This document shows positions 51,714 to 60,988 of a DNA stretch of 64,000 bases, one piece after another. The position numbers and the translations under genes were made by a program. Numbering within the stretch: position 1 is the stretch's first letter; every line of letters starts with the position of its first letter. A model generated the notes under the pieces. That model was not told where the DNA came from and searched no databases. It was given only the letters and a program-made list of their open reading frames with translations. The stretch comes from CAYMJV01 sp964390545 (GTDB taxonomy: Bacteria; Desulfobacterota; BSN033; UBA1163). The stretch spans positions 25,284 through 89,283 of the forward strand of contig CAYMJV010000002.1 of the NCBI GenBank assembly GCA_964390545.1. Direction: 5' to 3'.

Positions 51714-53627
51714 TCAAAAAATGGGATGATAACGATTCGCCCAGAGCTCCCACACGAGAAGGGTCCAGAGTTGTTTTCGATTATCCTTCTTGTTGGCAAG
51801 ATGATCCTGGAGAAGACAAGTGACATAATCAGGATTGAGAAACCCTTCCTGTTTGATTCGGTCGTAAGAAAGCAGATCCCCGAACAATTCTCTCAATGGT
51901 CCCTTCACCCATTTGGCTATGGGGACGCCAAATCCTTTCTTTTTCCTGTTGATAACCTCCCTCGGGAGGAAATCTTTCATCACCTTTTTCAAAAGATACT
52001 TTGAAGTGAATCGTCTCAACTTTAATGAAGATGGAAGGTTCATGACGAATTCCACTAGTTCATAATCGAGGAAGGGCGCCCTCACTTCCAGCGAACACGC
52101 CATGCTGGCCCGGTCCACTTTGACAAGGATGTCGTCTTGGAGATAGAGCTTCAAGTCCAAGTATTGCAGCAGAGTGGTTTTATCCTCCAAGGGGAATCCC
52201 CTTTGGTAACCATCGACCTCTTCCGTGATTTGAACTGGATCGACTTGGGAGCTTAATTCAGAAGATAAAACTCTCTTTATTTCCGGAAATGGAAAGGAAC
52301 CGAGCCAGATAAAGTTCCGGATGCTTTCGGAGTAACCAATGCCAGAAAGAAATTTTTTTACCTTAAAATCAAAACTAATGTTATCGTCGGAAACAGGAAG
52401 CAAATTCCCCAAAAAGCTGAGAATTGGACGTGAATGGGTTAGAAAAAACTCATACTGCCTCGCCATTTGATGTGCCAGGTAGGTGGGATATCCGGCGAAA
52501 AGTTCATCCCCTCCATCTCCGCCAAGGGCGACAGTCACATGTTGACGGGTAAATTTCGAGAGAAGATAGGTTGGTAAGATAGACGCATCTGCCATAGGTT
52601 CATCTAAAATGTCAGGTAACTGGGGCACCAGATGAAGGAGATCTGCTGGTTTCATGACCTGCTGGTGATGGTCTGTTTTCAGATATTTCGATGCGAAAGA
52701 GGCATGGGTCGATTCATCGAAAGAGGGATCTTCAAAACCAATGGAAAATGTTCTTACCTTCCCGGGAACCTCTTCCTGAGCAAAGGCGGTAATCGCACTC
52801 GAATCGATTCCTCCACTTAAGAAAACTCCCAATGGGACATCACTGATGAGCCTCCTTCTAACGGATTGCCTTAGAAGTTCCAATATCTTCGCTTCGATTT
52901 CGCCCTCTGACAATTGTTCTCCTACCTTTCCAGAATCGAAAGGGAACCAGTATTCACTCACTTTGATCCCATCCTTTTCCAAAATGAGATAGGAAGCAGG
53001 AGGAAGTTTGTTAGCTTCCTTAAAGATCGTATGAGGACTCGGGATATATTCAAAGAAAAGATACTTCGCAAAAGAAAGAGGATTGATCTGTCTTGAGAAA
53101 TTGGGATAAGCGATAAGGGCTTTCAGTTCTGACGCAAAAAGAAAATTCCCTTTGACGAAACTGTAATAGAGAGGTTTCTTCCCCAGCCGGTCTCTCGCAA
53201 GGAGGAGTCGCCTTCTTGTCTCATCCCAAATTCCGATGGCAAACATTCCATTGAAATGGCGGAAACATCTCTCCCCATACTCCTCATAGGCATGGACGAT
53301 GACCTCGGTATCCGAGTTTGTCCTAAACTGATGCCCCAAGGCGTTCAAACGACTCCTCAATTCTAAGAAGTTATAAATTTCTCCATTGAAAATCACCCAT
53401 ACCGTTTTATTCTCATTTGAAAGCGGTTGATGTCCACTGGCCAGATCAATAATGCTTAATCGACGGTGCCCCATGTAGACAAAAGGGCCTCCCTCGTCTA
53501 AGGACCGAACGAATTCCCCCTGATCATCTGGCCCCCGATGCGTCAGGAGATCACGCATGGACCGGAGCTCCCCAAGATCAGGAATATCTGCAACCCTTCG
53601 GGTGAGGAATCCTAAAATGCCGCACAT
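51714..53627 (-). CDS. asnB: Glutamine-dependent asparagine synthase-like amidotransferase
   Basis: A 637-residue AsnB homologue with Cys2 (MCGILG), GHRRLSIIDLASGHQP in the glutaminase domain and SGGIDSS in the synthetase domain. Third copy in the window, outside the main polysaccharide run, paired with a polyprenyl-phosphate glycosyltransferase that precedes it by 6 bases. The convergent GT-C gene ends about 55 bases away. Role in amidation of a surface sugar is inferred from context. Confidence 0.9.
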   Translation of the reverse strand: MCGILGFLTRRVADIPDLGELRSMRDLLTHRGPDDQGEFVRSLDEGGPFVYMGHRRLSIIDLASGHQPLSNENKTVWVIFNGEIYNFLELRSRLNALGHQFRTNSDTEVIVHAYEEYGERCFRHFNGMFAIGIWDETRRRLLLARDRLGKKPLYYSFVKGNFLFASELKALIAYPNFSRQINPLSFAKYLFFEYIPSPHTIFKEANKLPPASYLILEKDGIKVSEYWFPFDSGKVGEQLSEGEIEAKILELLRQSVRRRLISDVPLGVFLSGGIDSSAITAFAQEEVPGKVRTFSIGFEDPSFDESTHASFASKYLKTDHHQQVMKPADLLHLVPQLPDILDEPMADASILPTYLLSKFTRQHVTVALGGDGGDELFAGYPTYLAHQMARQYEFFLTHSRPILSFLGNLLPVSDDNISFDFKVKKFLSGIGYSESIRNFIWLGSFPFPEIKRVLSSELSSQVDPVQITEEVDGYQRGFPLEDKTTLLQYLDLKLYLQDDILVKVDRASMACSLEVRAPFLDYELVEFVMNLPSSLKLRRFTSKYLLKKVMKDFLPREVINRKKKGFGVPIAKWVKGPLRELFGDLLSYDRIKQEGFLNPDYVTCLLQDHLANKKDNRKQLWTLLVWELWANRYHPIF

Positions 53628-53633
53628 AAGAGA

Positions 53634-54578
53634 TTAGGGAATGGTCTCCTTGATTTGATAAGTAGGTTTTTTCTGCGATTCGTAATAGGTCCTCGTCAGT
53701 ATCTCAGCCAAGAACCCCATCAGGATCGACAAAAACCCTAACATCAAGAGAAGAACGCACAACAAAGGAAGGGGTGTAAGAATGAAGGAAACTCCTTTGA
53801 AGATTTTCAGATAGACAGCATACCCTCCGGACAGAAAGGCACCCAGGATCATAAGAAGACCCAACCCTCCAAAGACATAAATCGGTTTCTGGGAATAAGA
53901 GAGAAGAAACTTCACCACCATGAGGTCTAAAATGACTTTAAAGATCCTGCTCATGCCATATTTCGATGATCCGGATCTCCTCGGAAAATGGTTCACTGGT
54001 ATCTCAGAAACCCGTGCTCCAATCCAGTGGGCATAAATGGGAATGAACCGGTGCATTTCACCATAGAGTCGGATGTTCTTTAAGATATCTCTTTTATAGG
54101 CTTTGAGGGTACATCCATAGTCGTGGAGGCGAACCCCTCCAATCAGTGAAATCATCTTGTTCGCAATCATCGAGGGGAATCGACGGGTGAAGAATGGATC
54201 TTTCCGGTCTTTCCTCCAGCCACTAACGACATCATATCCTTCCTCAATTTTTTGAAGAAGGGAAAGGATGTCTTCCGGATCATTTTGAAGGTCCCCGTCC
54301 ATCGGGATGACAATTTCCCCTCTTGAGAAATCGATTCCAGCGCTGAGGGCTGCTGTCTGTCCAAAATTACGGGAGAAACTGATGACCTTCACATTTGAGT
54401 TCTTTTGGGTGATGTCAAGGAGAAGTTCCAGAGATCCGTCTGAACTCCCATCATCGATAAACAGGATTTCGTAAGGTCTGTCTGCTTTCTGAAGTGCTTT
54501 GGTTAGCCGCTCATAGAGGGGAAGGATGTTCTCTTCCTCATTGAAAACAGGGATTAAAATGGAAAGGGTCTCTTTCAT
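53634..54578 (-). CDS. GT2 polyprenyl-phosphate glycosyltransferase (ArnC/DPM1-like)
   Basis: A 314-residue enzyme from the ATG at 54578 (AGGAAGGAG upstream). GT-A domain with SILIPVFNEEENILPLYERL, IPMDGDLQNDPED (metal-binding acidic cluster) and GCTLKAYKRDIL. Two membrane helices (about residues 220-245 and 257-285) close the protein. It would load a sugar such as aminoarabinose, glucose or mannose on polyprenyl phosphate to serve the GT-C enzyme at 50081. Shares an operon with the third asnB. Confidence 0.88.
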   Translation of the reverse strand: MKETLSILIPVFNEEENILPLYERLTKALQKADRPYEILFIDDGSSDGSLELLLDITQKNSNVKVISFSRNFGQTAALSAGIDFSRGEIVIPMDGDLQNDPEDILSLLQKIEEGYDVVSGWRKDRKDPFFTRRFPSMIANKMISLIGGVRLHDYGCTLKAYKRDILKNIRLYGEMHRFIPIYAHWIGARVSEIPVNHFPRRSGSSKYGMSRIFKVILDLMVVKFLLSYSQKPIYVFGGLGLLMILGAFLSGGYAVYLKIFKGVSFILTPLPLLCVLLLMLGFLSILMGFLAEILTRTYYESQKKPTYQIKETIP

Positions 54579-54666
54579 AGTCTCCTTCCTGGGGTATGCC
54601 TCCACCACGGATTCGGCCTCGTCATTAACGCCGGCCAGGTAACCGATTCTGCTTGGCCTCGCTAAA

Positions 54667-54715
54667 TTGTTGAAAAATTAATATAATTATTATATTTTAT
54701 GAAAAAAGAAGTCAA
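54667..54715. promoter_or_regulatory. AT-rich divergent promoter region between GT2/asnB and PBP1A
   Basis: Plus strand: TTGAAA (54670-54675), 17 bases, TATTTT (54693-54698). Minus strand: TTGACT (54710-54715), a shorter 15-base spacer, TATAAT (54689-54694). Both readings are plausible but not strong. Confidence 0.4.
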
Positions 54716-54784
54716 CCCTTAGGTCGAGGATTCGAGGGTATTTACAACAAAGTCTTAGGCTTAGTCAAAAGGGCCAAGAATTCG

Positions 54785-56839
54785 ATGATATCGAATCGGC
54801 TTGAAAAGTGGATTAAGATTTCGATCTCCATTGTAATGATCCTCATTACAGTGGTCTTCGTGTTTGGGATTCTTTCCTATTTCTATTTCACCTATGGGCT
54901 GCCAAGTATTGAAACCTTAAGGAACTATAAACCCTCCACGATCACCCGTTTCTTTGCTGATGATGGGGAACTCATTGGCGAATTTTTCTTCGAAAAGAGA
55001 GAGGTCGTCTCCCTTGATCGAATGCCCAATTATCTGATTCAAGCCTTTGTGGCTGGGGAGGACGCCAGGTTTTTTCAACACAAAGGTCTCGATTATCTTG
55101 CCATTCTCAGAGCCCTGTCCCGGAATATTTTTTCAGGAGAGATTCTTCAAGGGGGCAGTACCATCACCCAGCAGGTGGTTAAATCACTCCTCCTCTCCCC
55201 GGAAAAGAGTTTTGCAAGGAAAATCCGTGAAGCCATCTTGGCTTTCAAGATCGAAAAAAATCTTACCAAGGAAGAAATTCTTTTTCTATATCTAAATCAA
55301 ATCTATTTGGGACATGGAGCCTATGGGGTTGCTGCGGCGGCCGAGAATTATTTTGGAAAATCGATTGAAGAACTGAATCTGGCAGAGTCTGCCTTACTGG
55401 CAGGGTTGCCCCAGGCTCCCAGCAAATATTCTCCTCTGAATCATCCGGATCAGGCTAGAAAAAGGCAACAATACGTCCTTTATCGAATGGTTGAGATAGG
55501 GTTTATTTCCGATGGCCAACTCGGGAGAGCCTCACAGATGCCCTTAACGTTTAAGGAGAAACAGAATTCCATTATGGATAAGGCTCCCAATTTTGTTGAG
55601 GCTGTCAGAAAGTATGTGGAGGACAAGTACGGGAAAGAGGCCTTATACAAAAAAGGCCTTCGGGTTTACACGACCATCGATCTAAACGTTCAGAGAACGG
55701 CTCAAGAGTCAGTGGAATCCGGGTTGAAAGAAATTGAGAAACGAGAAAAATATAACCCGGCTGATGCACCGGCCGCCTTGGAAGGATCCCTTCTCTGTTT
55801 CGACTTAGCTTCTGGATATGTGAAGGCCATGGTCGGGGGAAGGGATTTTAAGAAAAGCCAGTTCAATCGAGCCATTCAAGCCCGGAGACAGACCGGTTCC
55901 GCTTTCAAACCGATTGTCTATGCATCGGCATTAGATAAAGGTTATACCCTCACCTCTCTCGTTGTGGATGCCCCGTCCATCTATGAATGGGGAGAGAAGA
56001 AATGGAAACCCAAAAATTATGGGGAAAAATTTTCTGGACCGATCACTTTTCGAAATGCCTTAACCCATTCGGTCAATGTGGTAACCGTGAAGATTGCTCA
56101 GGACATCGGCCTTGACTACATTACTGACTATGCGAAAAAACTTGGGATCTCGTCTCCCCTGCAGCACGACCTTTCCATGGCCCTGGGGTCTTCAAGCCTT
56201 TCCCTCTATGAATTGACCAATGCCTATGCGGTCTTTGCCAATCAAGGAAGGATCTTCAAACCCATTTTCATTAAGAAAATTTTGGACGGGGATGGGAATC
56301 TCATCGAAGAAAATCTTCCTTTTTTTTATCCAAGAGAATTGGCTAATGAAGAACAAGTTCTCACCCCCCAAACAGCCTATCTGATGACCTACCTTTTGGA
56401 AGGAGTGGTCCGAAATGGAACCGGATGGAAGGCTAAAGCACTTAAAAGACCTGCAGCCGCTAAAACAGGGACCACCGACCAATTTATCGATGCCTGGTTT
56501 ATCGGATATACGCCTGAATTCATTACTGGGGTCTGGGTGGGATTTGATGATGAAACATCTTTGGGAGAAGATGAAACGGGGTCACGGGCTGCATCCCCTA
56601 TTTGGGTCACGTTTATGTCAAAGGTATTGAAGGACAAACCTGTTCAGGACTTCCCGATTCCCGAAGGAGTCGAGTTTGCAAAGATCGATCCTCGGACAGG
56701 ACAAATCGGGACGGGAAGAGAAACTCTTCTTGAATGTTTTAAAGAAGGGACAGGTCCTGTCCAGGAAGTTAAGGTGCAATTAAAAACGACCACCGACTTC
56801 TTCAAATACGATTTTAATCTTTCGGCAAAAACCCCGTAA
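54785..56839 (+). CDS. Penicillin-binding protein 1A (bifunctional transglycosylase/transpeptidase)
   Basis: A 684-residue class A PBP. After an N-terminal membrane anchor (about residues 13-33), the GT51 domain has EDARFFQHKGLD and GGSTITQQVVKSLLL. The transpeptidase has the active-site SxxK in TGSAFKPIVY, the SxN motif in THSVNVVT and KTGT (AKTGTTDQ). It polymerises and crosslinks peptidoglycan in the periplasm. Length is a little shorter than Escherichia PBP1A because the insert between the domains is small. Start ATG at 54785 is weakly marked but gives a normal cytoplasmic tail. Confidence 0.93.
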   Translation: MISNRLEKWIKISISIVMILITVVFVFGILSYFYFTYGLPSIETLRNYKPSTITRFFADDGELIGEFFFEKREVVSLDRMPNYLIQAFVAGEDARFFQHKGLDYLAILRALSRNIFSGEILQGGSTITQQVVKSLLLSPEKSFARKIREAILAFKIEKNLTKEEILFLYLNQIYLGHGAYGVAAAAENYFGKSIEELNLAESALLAGLPQAPSKYSPLNHPDQARKRQQYVLYRMVEIGFISDGQLGRASQMPLTFKEKQNSIMDKAPNFVEAVRKYVEDKYGKEALYKKGLRVYTTIDLNVQRTAQESVESGLKEIEKREKYNPADAPAALEGSLLCFDLASGYVKAMVGGRDFKKSQFNRAIQARRQTGSAFKPIVYASALDKGYTLTSLVVDAPSIYEWGEKKWKPKNYGEKFSGPITFRNALTHSVNVVTVKIAQDIGLDYITDYAKKLGISSPLQHDLSMALGSSSLSLYELTNAYAVFANQGRIFKPIFIKKILDGDGNLIEENLPFFYPRELANEEQVLTPQTAYLMTYLLEGVVRNGTGWKAKALKRPAAAKTGTTDQFIDAWFIGYTPEFITGVWVGFDDETSLGEDETGSRAASPIWVTFMSKVLKDKPVQDFPIPEGVEFAKIDPRTGQIGTGRETLLECFKEGTGPVQEVKVQLKTTTDFFKYDFNLSAKTP

Positions 56840-57221
56840 GATGGTCTTCAGGCTAGGGCTAGGAGGCCCGTTTCGTTTCCCCACCTATTCCCCTCCCCCT
56901 CTCGGAGACTGTATCGTAATGTCATTCTGAGGCGTTAGCCGAAGAATCTCTGTTTTCTAACTTATTGATTCTATGAGATTCTTCACTTCGTTCAGAATGA
57001 CAAGTATGGCATTTCCCTCATTGCGACACACTCTCTCGATGGGTGAGGGTGGGGTTGGACAATAAATATTTGGTCCGCATTGGTCCCCTCTCCCCTTTAC
57101 CCTGTTAGATAAGTTCTTTAACGGGCCCTGCAGTCCAACAGATGTTCTATCTAACAGGGTGAATCCCCTCCCCACCGTGGGAGGGGAGAGCTTTGGACTT
57201 ATTCTCTTCGTAAATCCACTC
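56840..57221. repeat. Two palindromic repeat elements downstream of PBP1A
   Basis: First element (56921-57001): GTCATTCTGA/TCAGAATGAC and GAAGAATCTC/GAGATTCTTC nested inverted arms, MITE-like. Second element (57088-57190): ACCCTGTTAGATA (57099-57111) pairs perfectly with TATCTAACAGGGT (57148-57160), enclosed by CTCTCCCCT/AGGGGAGAG. The second resembles the CCCCGTTAGA/TCTAACGGGG structure at 9646-9767. Frames crossing it are repeat-derived, not genes. Confidence 0.65.
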
Positions 57222-59036
57222 TTAATTACCGCCGCCCTGCTGATAGCTAACCAGAGAACGGTAGTAGTCATTGGTTTCTAAAAGGGATTCGTGCTTCCCG
57301 ATGGCGACAAGACGATTTTCATTGAGTAAGAGAATATGATCCGAATTTTTGATTGTCGAAATTCGATGGGCCACGACAAACAGCGTTTTATTTTGGACGA
57401 CGTCGGGAAGGGACTGGAAGATCGATTTTTCCGTCAAACTGTCCAAGGCAGAAGCAGGTTCGTCCAAAACGAGTATGTCCGGGTTCTTAACCAACGCACG
57501 GGCAATGCAGAGTCGCTGTTTCTGTCCCTCTGACAAATTGATCCCTCTCTCGCCAATTTCGGATTCATATCCCTTGTGCAGGTGATAGGCAAAATTATGA
57601 ATATCGGCCACTTTGGCTGCTCGGAAAACCTCTTCCTCACTGGTTTCCGGATTTCCATAACGAAGGTTTTCCATGATCGTTCCGGAGAGAAGAAGGGGAT
57701 TCTGGGACACATACCCGATCCTCTGGCGCAATGCTTTCACGTCAAACTCTGAGGCTGCTCGTCCGTCAAAATAGATCTCACCTGAAGAAGGTTTATAGAA
57801 TCGAAGAATAAGACTTATGAGGGTGGTTTTTCCTACGCCACTCGGGCCTACGATGGCTATTCTTTCTCCTGGTCGCACATGGAAGGAAATGTTCTTTAAT
57901 ACGGGCTCACGAGAATCGTAGGAGAACGAAACATTCCTGAATTCGATCTCCCCGGCTAATTTGTCAATCGTTGTGCCCTTCCCTATATTTTCTTCCGGAA
58001 CAATATCAAAGAGTGCCGAGACTCGCTCCAGGGATGCTCGTGCATCTTGAAGGTCAAGATTAGCCGTCGCAAGATACTGAGCCGGGCTGAACACATATCC
58101 CAAATAAGCCTGAAAGGCAAACAAAGAGCCTAAGGTCCATTCTCCCTTAATCACCCAATAGGCCCCCAACGCCAGGACAAAGACACGGGCAATTCCCGGT
58201 GTCGAAGAAATAATCAAATGGGCAACGGAGCCTACCGTTGATTGCTCAAGTGAAATTTGAAATGCCTTTCTTGACTCCGAAATCAGGCATCCGACCGTTC
58301 GCATTTCAGATGAGAATGCTTTTATTAAAGAAACCGAGGAGAGCGATTCCTGGAATTGACCCGAAACTTTAGCGTGCTGTTCCATGCTTTGATGACTCAG
58401 AATATGCATCTTTTTTGAAAAGTATCGGATGAAAAATACAAGGGCCGGGAGGATGACCAAAACACCGATGGCAAGTCTCCATTCAAGATAAATTAGAAAA
58501 ACAATACCCCCCATAAATCGCAGCCCGTTACTGAATATATAAACGATGGTGCTGGAAAAGAACCAACGGAGTCCCTGGACATCGGATGACAAGCGTGACA
58601 TCAGATATCCGGTCTGGTTCGCATCGAAAAAGGACTTGGGGAGTCGAAGAACATGATCCAAGAGAGACTGCTGGATGTCTAAAATGACCTCCTGCTCAAA
58701 ACGAGTAAAATAGAATTGTTGGAGCACATTCAGTAGTTTCTCCGTTAGGGTAATGGCAGCAAGAAGAAGTACCACTCCAGCTAGGAGAGTCAGTTGACGG
58801 CTCAGGATGACATGATCTATAAGATAGCGCGTGATAAGAGGTTGGGGAAAAGATAATAGGGTAGTTAAGATGATGAGGAGACTACCCAGCAGTCCTTTTC
58901 GCCAGTGCCTACTGACAAAGGGACGAAGATTCCTAAGGCTGGTTCTCAACCCGGCAGATTCGCTTGTACCCCCGATCCTGTCTTTAGAATGGGTACGGGT
59001 AAGTCCCTGCTTGAGGTATTTGAATAAGCCTTTCAT
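57222..59036 (-). CDS. ABC transporter, fused membrane and ATPase domains (MsbA-like)
   Basis: A 604-residue half-transporter from the ATG at 59036. Six membrane helices lie in about residues 50-330. The ATPase has Walker A GPSGVGKTT, the signature LSEGQKQRL, Walker B ILVLDEPAS and the switch histidine in VVAHRIS. Works as homodimer. It fits lipid or glycolipid export at the inner membrane. It is isolated between two repeat clusters, so the substrate is open; other export ABC proteins of the LapB/peptide type look similar. Confidence 0.9.
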   Translation of the reverse strand: MKGLFKYLKQGLTRTHSKDRIGGTSESAGLRTSLRNLRPFVSRHWRKGLLGSLLIILTTLLSFPQPLITRYLIDHVILSRQLTLLAGVVLLLAAITLTEKLLNVLQQFYFTRFEQEVILDIQQSLLDHVLRLPKSFFDANQTGYLMSRLSSDVQGLRWFFSSTIVYIFSNGLRFMGGIVFLIYLEWRLAIGVLVILPALVFFIRYFSKKMHILSHQSMEQHAKVSGQFQESLSSVSLIKAFSSEMRTVGCLISESRKAFQISLEQSTVGSVAHLIISSTPGIARVFVLALGAYWVIKGEWTLGSLFAFQAYLGYVFSPAQYLATANLDLQDARASLERVSALFDIVPEENIGKGTTIDKLAGEIEFRNVSFSYDSREPVLKNISFHVRPGERIAIVGPSGVGKTTLISLILRFYKPSSGEIYFDGRAASEFDVKALRQRIGYVSQNPLLLSGTIMENLRYGNPETSEEEVFRAAKVADIHNFAYHLHKGYESEIGERGINLSEGQKQRLCIARALVKNPDILVLDEPASALDSLTEKSIFQSLPDVVQNKTLFVVAHRISTIKNSDHILLLNENRLVAIGKHESLLETNDYYRSLVSYQQGGGN

Positions 59037-59108
59037 CAATTCCTTTTACAGTGGACGACTTAAACAAGCTGACGATGTCAGGGTGTCATTGCGAACCCTT
59101 CGTTTTTT

Positions 59109-59272
59109 GTCATTCTGAGCGTAGCGAAGAATCTCTAATGCTCTGGCTCAGGGTAAACTCCGTGAAGCAATCCTTGTCCCGAGCGAAGCGAGGGATCTCC
59201 TGAGATTGCCACGGGCTTCGCCCTCGCAACGACTTCGTCGGATTGCCACGTCGCTTAGCTACTCGCAATGAC
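59109..59272. repeat. Cluster of dispersed repeat words
   Basis: Contains GTCATTCTGAGCGTAGCGAA (one arm of the element at 56921) and then several words of the type GAGCGAAGCGAGGGATCTCC and GATTGCCACG, ending CTCGCAATGAC. Such words recur in intergenic spaces of many genomes. No gene is seen between 59037 and 59331. Confidence 0.6.
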
Positions 59273-59331
59273 AACTTACTTTTGGCGTTCACTATAGATA
59301 GTACCTGCCCTGGTTAGGGTGAAAGTCAAGA

Positions 59332-60225
59332 TCAGTTTCCTCGAAGCCTCTTCATAAGAAGCTCTGCAAAACCCGGATCGAGCCTTTTCAGGATCTCATA
59401 TTCCCCTCGAGCTGCGGTTTGGTTTCCAGCTTCCACATACGCCAATCCTAAGGAAAAATGGGCCTTCACATGTTCGGGTTCAATCTGGCAGGTCTTCGCG
59501 AAATGCACTATCGCCTCCTGAAACTTCCTCTGACTCGCTAGAGAAAATCCCATATTGTAGTGAGCCTCTGCATCATCAGGGTTAGTACGCAAGGCCTCTG
59601 CAAAGTGGGCCATCCCCTGATCGACCCTACCCTGCTGGACCAGTAGCGCCCCAAGGTTATTATGAGTTTTTCCATCGCGAGGGTTGATCTGAAGAACCTC
59701 CTGAAAATGAGTGATAGCTTCTTCAATTCTGCCCTGCAGGCTAAGGGCGACCCCTAAACTCTTGTGGGCGTCGGCATGCTGTGGCTTGATGCGTATGGCC
59801 TCGGTCAAGTGAGTTATCCCTTCACCAACTTTGCCCTGGTGAACCAGAGCAGATCCAAGAAAGTAATGGGCGTCTGCATGATGAGGCTCGATTCGCAGGG
59901 TTTCCGCAAAATGGGTGATAGCCTCCTCGGTCCTTCCTTGTTCGGTCAGAGCAATACCGAGGTTATAGTGGGCGGACATGGATTCGGGGTCAATCTTCAG
60001 GGCCTCAGAAAAGTGAGTGATAGCCTCTTCGGTCCTTCCAAGCCGTGCTAAGGCATTCCCCATATTCACATGGGGGCGCGCTTTGTTGGGTGATTTCTTC
60101 AAACACTCGGCCCAGAGTTCTACCGGGTTGTTCCACAGACTATTCCGGACATAGGTCCCACACACCAGCAACAGGATCACAAGACCTAAGATCGAAATCT
60201 CAACGAATTGAAATCGTACATTCAT
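59332..60225 (-). CDS. TPR-repeat protein, apparent C-terminal remnant of a GT-C/TPR protein
   Basis: From the ATG at 60225 (ATGA overlap with the upstream gene) the product has 297 residues. One N-terminal membrane helix (about 9-30) is followed by LWNNPVELWAECLKKSPNKA and about seven TPR repeats of 34 residues. The helix plus LW-x4-LW segment matches the junction between the last membrane helix and the TPR part of the 624-residue protein at 20052. It thus looks like a homologue that has lost the roughly 400-residue GT-C part. It is coupled to a signal peptidase gene, so it may function as a membrane-anchored scaffold. Confidence 0.78.
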   Translation of the reverse strand: MNVRFQFVEISILGLVILLLVCGTYVRNSLWNNPVELWAECLKKSPNKARPHVNMGNALARLGRTEEAITHFSEALKIDPESMSAHYNLGIALTEQGRTEEAITHFAETLRIEPHHADAHYFLGSALVHQGKVGEGITHLTEAIRIKPQHADAHKSLGVALSLQGRIEEAITHFQEVLQINPRDGKTHNNLGALLVQQGRVDQGMAHFAEALRTNPDDAEAHYNMGFSLASQRKFQEAIVHFAKTCQIEPEHVKAHFSLGLAYVEAGNQTAARGEYEILKRLDPGFAELLMKRLRGN

Positions 60226-60713
60226 TTTAGGAAGATTCGTACTACTGGCCGAAAGACTCTCCATACAGGGCGTAGGATGGGGAGAAGAAGATTCGTTCGG
60301 GTTAGGAAGGCAATCAAAAACCGCTCGGGCCCCAGACCAAGAAATATTCTTTTCCCCTTCCTCTCCACCTTCGTTACCAAACCTAACACGTTTTCCTTCT
60401 TGATCAGACCATCTGGCTCAAGGGCATTCTCTCCTTTCACAAGGCAAGCGTCCCCACTTTTCCAAACCACTCTATGAACCAATAGTTTTTCTGTCTTTGG
60501 ATGGATAAAAGCTATCACATCTCCAAATCTTGGTAGAGAACCAGGCACTGGGGAGATGGTAATCATATCCCCATCCTTTATAAAAGGAGACATGCTATAG
60601 CCTTTAGCCTGTAAACGGCATTCGACCCCCTTGCTAACAACCTCCATTACGAGTTCGGGAAGAACTTCCCTGCCAGATAAGTGATAAGTCATGAGTTCTG
60701 CGGACTGAGTCAT
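60222..60713 (-). CDS. S24/S26-type signal peptidase-like protein
   Basis: A 163-residue protein from the ATG at 60713 (GGGGGA site nine bases upstream; other ATGs at 60722 and 60692 exist). Conserved GYSMSPFIKDGD contains the catalytic serine, and LLVHRVVW the histidine expected in SipW-like S26B peptidases, where Ser-His replaces the Ser-Lys pair. One hydrophobic segment near the C-terminus (LLLPILRPVWRVF) may anchor it. These proteins process specific exported substrates in the producer's own locus; the neighbour TPR protein and the C25 protease are candidates. Confidence 0.82.
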   Translation of the reverse strand: MTQSAELMTYHLSGREVLPELVMEVVSKGVECRLQAKGYSMSPFIKDGDMITISPVPGSLPRFGDVIAFIHPKTEKLLVHRVVWKSGDACLVKGENALEPDGLIKKENVLGLVTKVERKGKRIFLGLGPERFLIAFLTRTNLLLPILRPVWRVFRPVVRIFLK

Positions 60714-60737
60714 GGGCAGCATTCCCCCTAAGGAAGA

Positions 60738-60768
60738 TTGGAATATTGGATTGAGGAACACTTCGTTT
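60738..60768. repeat. Direct repeat, copy 1, flanking vapBC
   Basis: TTGGAATATTGGATTGAGGA continues into ACACTTCGTTT. The same words reappear in a longer copy at 61746-61793 on the other side of the toxin-antitoxin module. Confidence 0.55.
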
Positions 60769-60816
60769 GTATGTTTGTTAATCGTTCCAACGCTTCTTTA
60801 CATCAGTTCCGAAGCT

Positions 60817-60881
60817 GTCATTTCCGCGAAAGCGGGAATCCAGCCGAGAAATACTGGATTCCGGGTCACGCCCGGAATGAC
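60817..60881. repeat. Palindromic dispersed repeat
   Basis: GTCATTTCCGCGAAAGCGG starts the first arm and CACGCCCGGAATGAC ends the second; GGAATCCAG/CTGGATTCC forms the core. About 65 bases, typical of MITE/REP-like elements. Downstream of the vapC stop on the minus strand it has no T-run. Confidence 0.6.
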
Positions 60882-60988
60882 AAACAAAGTAAAGGGACTG
60901 TTGACGCAGTACACTAATAAACATCGGCAACAAATGCCTACGCTATCAGGAGAATCGCCACAGCATTTTACAGGTTTGAGCATTTAGA

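Noticed and set aside
56957..57271. Minus-strand frame of 104 codons downstream of the ABC transporter
   Set aside because: Its sequence is the translation of palindromic repeats (for example VILNEVKNLIESI).
59110..59292. Minus-strand frame of 60 codons
   Set aside because: Composed of dispersed repeat words; no start signal.
60798..60983. Minus-strand frame of 61 codons upstream of the S26 gene
   Set aside because: Translation of a dispersed repeat (VIPGVTRNP, IPAFAEMT), a familiar artefact.
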